A stretch of 64,000 bases of DNA, taken from contig CAWJJO010000017.1 in assembly GCA_963843285.1 (NCBI GenBank), positions 1-64,000 on the forward strand. The letters are read 5' to 3'. Numbering within the stretch: position 1 is the first letter of the stretch; each line of letters begins with the position of its first letter. The translations under genes were made by a program, and so were the position numbers. The notes under the pieces are model-generated. The model searched no databases, was not told where the DNA came from, and was given only the letters and a program-made list of their open reading frames with translations. This DNA comes from CAZDDB01 sp963843285 (GTDB lineage Bacteria > Acidobacteriota > HRBIN11 > JAKEFK01). Positions 1 to 7,314 of the stretch are shown in pieces.

Positions 1-303
1 CACACAAGAGGGAATTGAGTTGCCCGAAAAGACATACCGCGCAAAATCTTCCGGTTTTTGAACTGCCAGTGAAAAGTTCAGGTGAATCTGATCCCATGGT
101 TCCGTTTCCTTGAAAACAGGCCAGTTCAGGAATGAAGAGTTCAGACTCTTTTTCTCATATTTCCAGTTTTTGCCCTGAAACACTTCTCCAACTTGCTTCC
201 CTTCCCGCAAAAGTCTGCCGGTTACCTCAACTTTAATATGATTCTCATACACAGGGTAAGGCCATACGGATCGCCGCTCTGTTGCATCCTTTCGCCAGGC
301 CAT
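1..303 (-). CDS. Unknown protein, N-terminal part only (runs off left edge)
   Basis: About 100 codons are visible on the minus strand, starting at the ATG at 303-301 (MAWRKDATERRSVWPYP...). The start lies two bases after the TGA stop of the GHKL-type ATPase gene (306-308), so the two genes are almost certainly one transcript and probably translationally coupled. The visible residues are hydrophilic, with many aromatic residues and no signal peptide or membrane segment. I do not recognise the family. By position it is the likely partner of the ATPase; the C-terminal part lies outside the window. Confidence 0.55.
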   Translation of the reverse strand, partial: MAWRKDATERRSVWPYPVYENHIKVEVTGRLLREGKQVGEVFQGKNWKYEKKSLNSSFLNWPVFKETEPWDQIHLNFSLAVQKPEDFARYVFSGNSIPSCV

Positions 304-305
304 GA

Positions 306-1997
306 TCAGTAACTCTTCAAAACTTTCACCTGAAGTTCATGTTTTGTTATAAAAGCCAGGAAAGACTCGATATTTCCGGTTACACCTTTGATCTCGCAGG
401 AAACCTCATCCTCTTGTATGAAATCCTCGTACCAGTTGTTTTCACCAGATAGGGGAACCCAATCACCATTTGTGCGCTTGTGAGTTAATTCCAGATCTAC
501 ATTTTCAATGACTTTGCGATGTGTGTCCTCGCCGTAAAATCCGTATTGACACTCTATCCGCCATTTCAAAGGTTTGATGATTTCTGCAAACGAATTTCGT
601 CCGGGCACTCGAACTCGAACTTTGAATTCGTACTTGAGCTGACCATCTGTTGATGACAGAAGTGTTGGTTGCTGAAGAACTTCTAGACTCATATCGCGTG
701 AACCATCTGCCATGCTGCCTTCCGAAAGAGGAAACATCGAAGCAAGCAATGAAGTTGCCCGACCTTCGGGCTTGGTTTCAATCGTAGTCGCTTTTGCAAT
801 CGCTTGTTTAATTCCATCGAGAATTTTCACGATTTGCGCTCTTGCGCCGCGCCATTTCTTGAGGCCTTCCGAATTCGGTGTCCAAATATCATGGGTTACA
901 GGCTCGGAAGATGCGAGGAGCTGTTCGCAACGTTCCTTTTCTTTCACGGATAACCCTAGATAATCCGGACAGCTTTTTCCCCCCAGTACCACGGCCCAGA
1001 AGTCATTGCCGCCGAATCCAGGACGTCCGATTCTCTGATAGCCAACCACCATTCCTGCGCCACGGATCAATGCGGTCTTGTTGATGTTGGTATTGGGGGC
1101 ATCGCTGTCCTCCGTTTTCAGATTTGTGCAAATTACAATTTTGGAAGCCGTTTCAGAGTCACTGGCATTGGGACCTTTCGGCACGTTGAGCTCGTGGGTT
1201 GCGACGGTGATTGCGCCTTTCATTTTATTCATTTTGGCAGCAGTGTATGCTTCCACGAACGGTCCTAATTCCGGACGACTACCGGGAGCTATCTTCCATG
1301 CATCCGGTTTTTGTGATTCCGCTCGTGCGCGCACGCGCAGCCTGCCATCCCACATAGCGGGCCAGTAATAAAGCTCAGCCGATTCACAAATTCTCTCGAC
1401 GGTATCAAGCTCTTCTTCATTTTCGTCATCTACATCCGGATCGTCGAAATCGACAACCAGGATCGACGTTCCTGCGTGATGTTTTTGACGAGTGATCATG
1501 CCTAGGCGTTCGGCAGCCTGATCGGCATGTTCATCCAAAACAGAATAAGTGACATCACCCTGTCGGTCTCCCCAAAATCCTTCTCCTTTGTAGGCTTGAT
1601 GGCCTATATCGTGTCCTGGAAGACGCATGTGACCGAAGAAACGTTTCCAATGCGATTTTCCATTCCGATCAATGTAAGGAGAAGCGAGAGCGGAATGAAA
1701 CATCACAAGTCTTAGACGCGAATTTTTCCAGAGAACGGTTTTTCCTAAACCGTAGGTTCCGCCCATTGTTTCCGTTCCCTTTTGGCTATCGCCAATATTT
1801 CGACACAAACCAAGGAAACAATGAGGGGGATCGAAACGGTTCGTCTCCCGGCTGTGCTCTGGACCAACCAGACCGCGTGTCCCGAAATCCTCAATGTAGA
1901 GTATTTTCAAAACATAACTTTTCTGACGCAAACTCTGAGGATCAGGAAAGTCCGTGGAATGCTTCCGATGCTTTTGATCAGCAATAACAGAGTTCAA
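306..1997 (-). CDS. GHKL-type (HATPase/MutL-like) ATPase, 5' end apparently damaged
   Basis: The reading frame shows the ATP-lid motifs of the GHKL fold: a G1-like box 'IEDFGTRGL' at residues 35-43 and a G2-like box 'GGTYGLGK' at 79-86, counted from the TTG at 1997. The frame stays open upstream to 2129 and there encodes 'VLQNSLDNRAGEAPVRV', which resembles the N-box that must precede G1 in this fold. No start codon is available upstream of 1997, and a TAA at 2132-2130 sits where the N-box glutamate would be. The protein that can start at 1997 would lack the N-box. Either the gene is decaying or a base is wrong. The remaining ~450 residues resemble no family I can name. GHKL ATPases occur in several anti-phage systems; a defence role is inference from context. 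Confidence 0.6.
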   Translation of the reverse strand: MNSVIADQKHRKHSTDFPDPQSLRQKSYVLKILYIEDFGTRGLVGPEHSRETNRFDPPHCFLGLCRNIGDSQKGTETMGGTYGLGKTVLWKNSRLRLVMFHSALASPYIDRNGKSHWKRFFGHMRLPGHDIGHQAYKGEGFWGDRQGDVTYSVLDEHADQAAERLGMITRQKHHAGTSILVVDFDDPDVDDENEEELDTVERICESAELYYWPAMWDGRLRVRARAESQKPDAWKIAPGSRPELGPFVEAYTAAKMNKMKGAITVATHELNVPKGPNASDSETASKIVICTNLKTEDSDAPNTNINKTALIRGAGMVVGYQRIGRPGFGGNDFWAVVLGGKSCPDYLGLSVKEKERCEQLLASSEPVTHDIWTPNSEGLKKWRGARAQIVKILDGIKQAIAKATTIETKPEGRATSLLASMFPLSEGSMADGSRDMSLEVLQQPTLLSSTDGQLKYEFKVRVRVPGRNSFAEIIKPLKWRIECQYGFYGEDTHRKVIENVDLELTHKRTNGDWVPLSGENNWYEDFIQEDEVSCEIKGVTGNIESFLAFITKHELQVKVLKSY

Positions 1998-2263
1998 ATG
2001 TGGAATGATTTGATCAAATGCCAGGAATTCAAAAAATCGATTCTTTGAATCGCCTTGAACGTATTTTAAGCGAAAATTTACGCGGACAGGTGCTTCGCCG
2101 GCTCTGTTATCGAGAGAGTTTTGAAGGACTTAAGAACAAAGATCTGAAGCTGCGATAGGTCCCCGTGCGATTGGACCGTTAGAGCAGTCGGGTCGGTAAT
2201 GATTCTGGAGTCATTATCGATCTCAGTAAAATGCCACACGTCCCCACTCACAGATGGTTATTG

Positions 2264-3877
2264 GCCTCTTCCGCAGAATCTGTGGTAGCTGTTTTGCTAT
2301 TTTCTTTGATTATTCCTTCCTCTCTTCTTTTTGTTTTCCATGATACTGGTTGTATCGGCATTGTGTAAGGTGTTGGTTCTTTCCTAAGAATCAAAGCATT
2401 TTGTGGAAATCGTTTCTACGATTTCCAAGCTGGCTGTGGGAGCGTGTGGGAATTTTGTCGTCAAAATTTTCATGCGCTTCCATTCAGCCCAGCGGCAAAT
2501 GCGTCAGCTTGCACAATGGCTTCTCATTTTCTTTCCCTTTGGGAAAAAGCATTGCCCCCACCAAACTGTGTAAGATGGTTTTTGCCAAAATCATCACCAC
2601 ACAGAGAGGAAGCAATGCTGATTAAGACGTTATTGAATCGGGTAGAAAAACTCAAGTCCTTTCTTTACTTCAAAGACACCTTTGAGGTGGTCCGGGGCAT
2701 GGAAGCGATCGTTGTTTGGGTAACTGCTCGAAGTAATGCCCGGCCAATTTGTTCCATCTGCGGACGAAGAGCACGAGTTTATGATGAATTGCAAACCCGT
2801 GACTATGAGTATATTCCCCTCTGGGGATTTAAGGTCTTTTTCCGGTATACGCCCCGTCGTGTGCAATGTCGCTGGGATGGGGTTCGGGTCGAGAGAGTGC
2901 CGTGGGCCGAAGGTAAGGATCACCAGACCTTTGCATTGAAAGTCTTCCTGGCCAAATGGGCACGACGCATCAGCTGGAAGGAAGTAGCCGATATCTTTCA
3001 AATAAGTTGGGACAGCGTCTACCGTGCGGTTGAGTATGTCGTTGACTTTGGCCTGGCTCACCGAAATCTTGACGGAATCACCAATATCGGAATCGACGAA
3101 CTGGCCGTTTTCCGTGGCCATAACTATCTGACCCTTGTCTATCAAATCGACAACCACTGCAAACGCTTGCTTTGGTCGGGTCCGGATCGGAAAATCAAGA
3201 CCCTTCTGACATTCTTTCAGGAGTTCGGAAAGGAGCGCTGTACAAAACTAAGATTCGTCTGCAGTGACATGTGGAAGCCTTATCTACGAGTGGTCCGTCA
3301 AATGGCCCCTCAAGCCCTGCACGTTCTGGATCGTTTCCATATCATGAAGAAATTCAACGAAGCGATCGATCAGGTTCGACGCCAGGATGTTAAATCTCTT
3401 AAACAATCGGGGCAAAACAATGTCTTGCTTTCCAGTCGCTGGATTCTGCTCAAAAGAAATGAAAATCTCAACGAAAACCAGGTTTCTCGCTTGGCTGAAA
3501 TTCTCAAATCAAACCTTAATTCCGTTCGCGCTTACCTGATGCGCGAAGATTTCCAAAGCTTTTGGAACTACCGCTCTTCAACCGCGGCACTCAAATTCCT
3601 AAAAGATTGGAATGCCAGAACTATGCGCTCAAGAATCAAACCAATGAAACGCATCACCAAAATGTTGCGCGCACATCAGTCCTTGATTCTTAACTGGTTC
3701 CGTGCAGAAGGGCAGCTCTCTAGCGGCATCGTCGAAGGATTCAATCTTAAGGCGAAACTCACTATCAGAAAAGCCTACGGGCTACGTTCCCTTCACAATG
3801 CCCAAATGGCCCTCTATCACACTCTTGGCCGCTTGCCTGATCCACCGCTTCCCTACCATAAATTCTGCTGAAGACCC
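2264..3877 (+). mobile_element. ISL3-family insertion sequence, complete
   Basis: The element is 1,614 bp and carries one transposase gene. Its ends are 25-bp imperfect inverted repeats: 2264-2288 (GCCTCTTCCGCAGAATC...) and the reverse complement of 3853-3877 (GGGTCTTCAGCAGAATT...), 20 of 25 positions identical without gaps. It is flanked by an exact 8-bp direct repeat, GGTTATTG, at 2256-2263 and 3878-3885, the length expected for ISL3 target duplication. The intact duplication suggests a recent insertion. It lies between the damaged 5' end of the GHKL gene and the ADP-ribosylglycohydrolase remnant. Confidence 0.93.
2615..3871 (+). CDS. ISL3-family transposase
   Basis: 418 residues from ATG 2615, preceded by AGAGAGGAAG at a normal ribosome-binding distance; the same frame is open further upstream (from 2444) but that part lies in the IS leader. 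An N-terminal zinc finger (C..C pair around 'RPICSICG') is followed by the DDE domain of DDE_Tnp_ISL3: 'GIDELAVFRGHNYLTLVYQ', 'VCSDMWKPYL', 'LDRFHIMKKFNEAID', and the C-terminal 'SGIVEGFNLKAKL' with the catalytic Glu. Length is normal for the family and the frame is intact, so the element may be active. Confidence 0.93.
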   Translation: MLIKTLLNRVEKLKSFLYFKDTFEVVRGMEAIVVWVTARSNARPICSICGRRARVYDELQTRDYEYIPLWGFKVFFRYTPRRVQCRWDGVRVERVPWAEGKDHQTFALKVFLAKWARRISWKEVADIFQISWDSVYRAVEYVVDFGLAHRNLDGITNIGIDELAVFRGHNYLTLVYQIDNHCKRLLWSGPDRKIKTLLTFFQEFGKERCTKLRFVCSDMWKPYLRVVRQMAPQALHVLDRFHIMKKFNEAIDQVRRQDVKSLKQSGQNNVLLSSRWILLKRNENLNENQVSRLAEILKSNLNSVRAYLMREDFQSFWNYRSSTAALKFLKDWNARTMRSRIKPMKRITKMLRAHQSLILNWFRAEGQLSSGIVEGFNLKAKLTIRKAYGLRSLHNAQMALYHTLGRLPDPPLPYHKFC

Positions 3878-3893
3878 GGTTATTGTCACTATG

Positions 3894-4269
3894 TTACCAC
3901 GTAGTCCATGGTGTCGATCGCGAATGAACTAGAGAACTTCTCATTTTTTCACCGGTGTTGCTTCGAAAATCCGGCGGGTTAGAATTTATGAACATCCTGC
4001 GGAGTTCACCCCGCATTTGTACCCGGGTAGTCCGAAAGACGAGTTGGGAGAGGGCCTCTCTGACCGTTTTCCCAATGCCATATATTCCGTTGCGAGGGGA
4101 GTCCAGTGCAATGTATTGGCGTTTCCTTTCTGGACGTGGTCGCGGATCTCCCATAAGCATCGGATCGTTTTGAGGGGAGCATGGTTTCCGTGGTGTTCCC
4201 TAACGCGTCACCGATGGCAATGCCAAGCAACATACCTTCGACCTTTATTATTCGAAGATTGGTCCGCAA
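3894..4269 (-). pseudogene. ADP-ribosylglycohydrolase remnant
   Basis: The frame from 4269 encodes 'RIIKVEGMLLGIAIGDALGNTTE', the typical N-terminus of the DraG/ADP-ribosylglycohydrolase family. After 'SDAYG' the frame is lost; the expected family sequence 'EIRD' continues in another frame ('WEIRDHVQK'), pointing to a one-base loss near 4155. The rest of the ~300-residue protein is absent; the remnant ends just before the ISL3 target duplication. Not expected to be functional. Confidence 0.6.
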
Positions 4270-4366
4270 TCGAGATCGATGTCTCCACCGTTAAAAACAA
4301 GAGATTCTTCATAATCAGATTTAGATTTCACGCGTTATTGAAGGCATGTGGATTACTAGATCCAAG

Positions 4367-5254
4367 CTAACCTGCTTTCCGAAAACGGTCCCAGCGCTTC
4401 TCGAGAAACTCTTGATACGGCCAATGCTTCTTTTCTGAAGGGAGTAGCAAGCGGGAATGATTCATTTCCTGTAGTGCATGTCGTAGCACGGGCCCGTCGT
4501 GTTCATCCAAAATGTCTTTGCGAACGTGGATGATGTAATCGGGACTGACGCAAATCATGTAGCTGTCAAATGCTGAATGGTGCAGTTTGCAAAGAGCCAA
4601 TCCATTTTGGATCTTTGGATCTCCTTCCGCCTCAGAATCGGGAACGATATGCGCCGCATCGAGCAGCTCACGATGTCGAAGGTTGCAGAAAGAACATCGC
4701 GATCGGTAGGCATCCAGAACGCGCTCTCGGAATAGTCGCTGATGAAGACGGACTCGAACAGAGGCAGTCACATAGGCTCGTCTAATCAGTGGATCTTCAA
4801 TGGTAAGATCAGATCCTTCGCCGATGCTTGCAGGCTCGTCCACTTGAATCTTAAAAGACAACGAAGCAGGATCATCCCCAACAACGTAAACTGGCCAATT
4901 GGCAAGATACTGACCCGGAGTGATTCCAAAAAAGTAGATCAATGGACGTCCTAATTTCATCAACCGCCTTAATCCGACGTTATCGCGATGATTTACATCA
5001 GTACCTCGATACTTGTAAATAACGTGGTCCTGAAAAGCGTCAGCGTAAGGACTGTTTGGAACAGTTGTGATGGACAGTGGGAAATCTAGATTCTTTGGCT
5101 TGAAAATTCCCTGAGGCGAAATCAACGGAATTCGGTCTTTGTTATAGAAATATCCAGTCTCCAATAATTTTCTCGGGAGGACGTCTCCATGAATGCGTGT
5201 TTGTTCAGCGAGCCAATCGAAGGCAGTCAAACGGACCTGTAGATCGAAATCCAT
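4367..5254 (-). CDS. HNH endonuclease with N-terminal extension
   Basis: 295 residues from ATG 5254. The C-terminal part is an HNH nuclease: zinc-type Cys pair C187/C190 ('RCSFC'), 'LDAAHIVPD' with the first catalytic His at 202, Asn217 in 'QNGLALC', and 'LHHSAFD' at 224-230. This matches the HNH_2 type found in McrA-like and other restriction proteins. Residues 1-175 form a separate domain that I cannot name; in related proteins this position often holds a recognition domain. It stands alone between the ADP-ribosylglycohydrolase remnant and a divergent broken gene. A restriction role is plausible but inferred. Confidence 0.82.
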   Translation of the reverse strand: MDFDLQVRLTAFDWLAEQTRIHGDVLPRKLLETGYFYNKDRIPLISPQGIFKPKNLDFPLSITTVPNSPYADAFQDHVIYKYRGTDVNHRDNVGLRRLMKLGRPLIYFFGITPGQYLANWPVYVVGDDPASLSFKIQVDEPASIGEGSDLTIEDPLIRRAYVTASVRVRLHQRLFRERVLDAYRSRCSFCNLRHRELLDAAHIVPDSEAEGDPKIQNGLALCKLHHSAFDSYMICVSPDYIIHVRKDILDEHDGPVLRHALQEMNHSRLLLPSEKKHWPYQEFLEKRWDRFRKAG

Positions 5255-5351
5255 TTTGAGCTCAGACTACAGTAGATTCCACCCCAGGTCAATTTATTGG
5301 GTTTTTCGCAACATCGTTGGTTCTAGGATAAGATTTCATTGGCATGAACGA

Positions 5352-5812
5352 ATGAAGAATCAGTATTTTGGCGACGTGAATGACTATTTGAAATACGGCC
5401 TTCTGCGCCAGCTTTCGAATGAAGGTCGCTTCAAAATTTGTGTTTGCTGGATGTTAACTGAACCGGATGGAACGACGGAAGGCGGCAAGAGACTAAGTAC
5501 CTAAACCAAGAAAACAAATACCGTCACTTCGATCCCACCTTATTTGATTACCTGGGCGGCATCATAAATACCCAGCAGAGAAAAGTCTGGTCTATGCCTA
5601 CTGACCTACTGCCATCGATGATCTTCCATAGTGATCTGTTAACTGATCGGGGACATGAACGACTCGATTATTTCCAGAAATTACGTCAGACTGCAGCTGA
5701 TGCTCAGTTGATCTTTTTTGATCCAGATAATGGATCGGAGATTAAATCCGTTCAGAAAGGCAGAAAGCGATCCAGCAAGTTTGTTTACTGGGATGAGCTA
5801 TCGGAGGTTTAA
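5352..5812 (+). pseudogene. Conserved hypothetical protein, frameshifted and 3'-truncated
   Basis: The gene opens at ATG 5352 with 'MKNQYFGDVNDYLKYGLLRQL', the conserved start of a widespread ~220-residue family of unknown function. The frame is lost near 5493 ('GGKRLST' stop) and the family continues in another frame: 'RHFDPTLFDYL', then 'ADAQLIFFDPDNGSEIKSV' and 'KRSSKFVYWDEL', ending at TAA 5810-5812. Family members normally continue well past the YWDE motif, so the 3' end is also missing; the HigA-like gene begins exactly here. Confidence 0.65.
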
Positions 5813-5820
5813 GAGATGTT

Positions 5821-6336
5821 GTGGACTCCTTCGGTGGTATGAGCAAACTGGCAACAACTACCTCGCTTAACAGAGAGAATCTTTACAGGATGCTTTCCAG
5901 CAAGGGCAATCCAGAGTTTTTCAGTTTGTGTACCGTTCTGAGTGCCGTAGGCTTCCGATTAGCAGTAGATCCAAAAAGGGCTGCCACGAAAAAGGTCATC
6001 CTTCATAGCTACGTGACTCAGGTGAAGGAAGCGATGTCGCAGTACGCACTGGCAGCTGATACGGATTCAACTGAGAAAACTGAGATACTACTTCGAACAC
6101 CGGACGATAAAGAAATCGGGCGTCTCGAGTTTGATGATACGGATGGCGCGCTACTTATGCGCGTGACGTCGGATTTGCCCCTCAAGGAAGTCAAACAAGC
6201 AGAAATCAGAACAAACGATGGTCAGGTTCTGACATCACAAGTTTCTATGGAAGAAAAGCATTGTTTAGTCCTGCTGAGAAAAAAGAAAGTATCTCCAGAA
6301 AATGTAGCACAAATAACTTTGACGATTGGAGTGTAA
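5821..6336 (+). CDS. HigA-like antitoxin (addiction-module antidote family), 5' end likely lost
   Basis: From GTG 5821 the protein reads 'GGMSKLATTTSLNRENLYRML' and 'NPEFFSLCTVLSAVGFRLAV', the helix-turn-helix core of the addiction-module antidote family (downstream partner of HigB-like toxins). Normal members have about 30-40 residues before this core; here that part is missing and the frame closes upstream at ~5799 inside the preceding truncated gene. The C-terminus is unusual: ~105 extra residues, hydrophilic, after the HTH. No HigB-like toxin is next to it. The stop codon lies inside a family-A repeat. Probably a chimeric or orphan antitoxin. Confidence 0.6.
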   Translation: MDSFGGMSKLATTTSLNRENLYRMLSSKGNPEFFSLCTVLSAVGFRLAVDPKRAATKKVILHSYVTQVKEAMSQYALAADTDSTEKTEILLRTPDDKEIGRLEFDDTDGALLMRVTSDLPLKEVKQAEIRTNDGQVLTSQVSMEEKHCLVLLRKKKVSPENVAQITLTIGV

Positions 6337-6440
6337 GAAGGGGGATGGTCGGGATAGAGCGGATCAGGGGATGAGTTTTATTTTCTTCTGCAATCAATAT
6401 CCCCACATCTCCAATATCCCCTCATCTCGCTTTTTACACA
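6331..6440. repeat. Dispersed palindromic repeat, family A (two-armed copy)
   Basis: The left arm starts GTGTAAGAAGGGGGATG and the right arm ends ATCTCGCTTTTTACAC; between them is a T-rich loop. The stop codon of the preceding antitoxin gene lies inside the left tip. It flanks the mazEF module on its upstream side. Confidence 0.8.
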
Positions 6441-6523
6441 TCAATGTGCCAACATCTGGACAGGAACTAACGAACGAGCCTGAACGACGAAGGCAAATTG
6501 ATTTGCCTGATATAGTGTCTTAC

Positions 6524-6543
6524 AATATTGGCATACCAATATT
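6524..6543. promoter_or_regulatory. Probable autoregulatory operator of the mazEF module
   Basis: AATATTGG-CATA-CCAATATT is a perfect inverted repeat with 8-bp arms and a 4-bp spacer. It ends 16 bp before the GTG start of the ribbon-helix-helix antitoxin, the usual place for antitoxin binding. Binding itself is inferred. Confidence 0.5.
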
Positions 6544-6559
6544 ACATCTAGAGGGTAAG

Positions 6560-6790
6560 GTGGGTAAAGCCAAGATTACGGTAACGATTGAGAAAGAAAT
6601 GATTCAGGAACTGGATCGGTGGTCTGTTCGGCGAAAGGAAAACAGGAGCCGGCTCGTCGAAGAAGCAGTACGTTTGTGGCAGGAGGAACAGCTGAATGCT
6701 GAACTCGTCGAAGGGTACAAAGCGATGGCTGAAGAAGACGCCAAAACGGCAGAAGCGAGTCTTGCAGCTGGGGCTGAGTCGATAAAATGA
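6560..6790 (+). CDS. Ribbon-helix-helix antitoxin (MazE/CopG-like)
   Basis: 77 residues from GTG 6560, preceded by AGAGGG. 'KAKITVTIEKEMIQELDRW' followed by 'NRSRLVEEAVRLWQ' is the beta-strand plus two helices of a ribbon-helix-helix DNA-binding domain; the C-terminal ~30 residues are acidic and helical, the part that normally wraps the toxin. Its stop overlaps the next start (ATGA), coupling it to the MazF-like toxin. A longer frame opens from 6326 but passes through repeat sequence, so the later start is preferred. Confidence 0.85.
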   Translation: MGKAKITVTIEKEMIQELDRWSVRRKENRSRLVEEAVRLWQEEQLNAELVEGYKAMAEEDAKTAEASLAAGAESIK

Positions 6791-7134
6791 GTACACGTCC
6801 GTGTTCCCGCGGCGAGGTGTGGCTGGTAAACTTCAACCCCGGAAGGGGAAGTGAGCAACAAGGAATCCGGCCTGCTCTCATCATCCAAAATGATATCGGC
6901 AACGAGTATGCCGCGACAACGATTATTGCGGCGATCACTACAACATTAAAGAAATACCCGGTTACGGTTTTGTTCGACCGAATGGAAGGCGGACTCAAAC
7001 ACGCTTCCATGGCGAATCTGGCCCAACTGCTTACCATCGACAAGACAAGACTTTTAAAAAGACTCGGGTCAGTAAAACCGGAAAGAGTGTCGGAAGTAGA
7101 CAACGCTATCCGCATCAGCCTGGGGCTGCATTGA
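6787..7134 (+). CDS. MazF/PemK-type endoribonuclease toxin
   Basis: 115 residues, overlapping the antitoxin stop by four bases. 'RGEVWLVNFNPGRGSEQQGIRPALII' region (residues 8-33) is the conserved MazF start, and 'LANLAQLLTIDKTRL' and the C-terminal 'ISLGLH' fit the PemK-like fold. Such toxins cleave mRNA at short motifs. The module lies between two family-A repeats (6331-6440 and 7138-7217). The last ~52 bases recur in rearranged form at 16491-16545. Confidence 0.9.
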   Translation: MSTRPCSRGEVWLVNFNPGRGSEQQGIRPALIIQNDIGNEYAATTIIAAITTTLKKYPVTVLFDRMEGGLKHASMANLAQLLTIDKTRLLKRLGSVKPERVSEVDNAIRISLGLH

Positions 7135-7137
7135 CTA

Positions 7138-7217
7138 GAGGTGATAAGGAGATGAGGTTTATTTCTTCTATAATCATCCCCACATCTCCAATATCCCCTC
7201 ATCTCCCTTTTTACACC
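7138..7217. repeat. Dispersed palindromic repeat, family A
   Basis: Short left arm (GAGGTGATAAGGAGATGAGG) and a full right arm (TCCCCACATCTCCAATATCC ... CCTTTTTACAC). It closes the mazEF module on its downstream side. Confidence 0.75.
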
Positions 7218-7314
7218 TCATCCTGCGCGGATTCGAAAGTTACTCGTAATTGAAGTTCATAGAACCCGAATTAGGTCATGACCTTCAACGTCATCAAGCT
7301 TCAAACCGAATCGT

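Noticed and set aside
712..1715. Several plus-strand open frames
   Set aside because: They lie antisense to the GHKL-type ATPase gene and show no domain pattern or ribosome site.
2018..2158. Short plus-strand ORF of 46 codons (MPGIQKIDSLNRLERILSEN...)
   Set aside because: The opposite strand encodes the N-box-like continuation of the GHKL gene, which is the better explanation.
2140..2262. tRNA-like or further upstream coding of the GHKL gene
   Set aside because: No cloverleaf could be drawn; two minus-strand frames are partly open, but both are short and neither shows a convincing motif or start.
2630..3157. 175-codon minus-strand frame
   Set aside because: Antisense to the ISL3 transposase.
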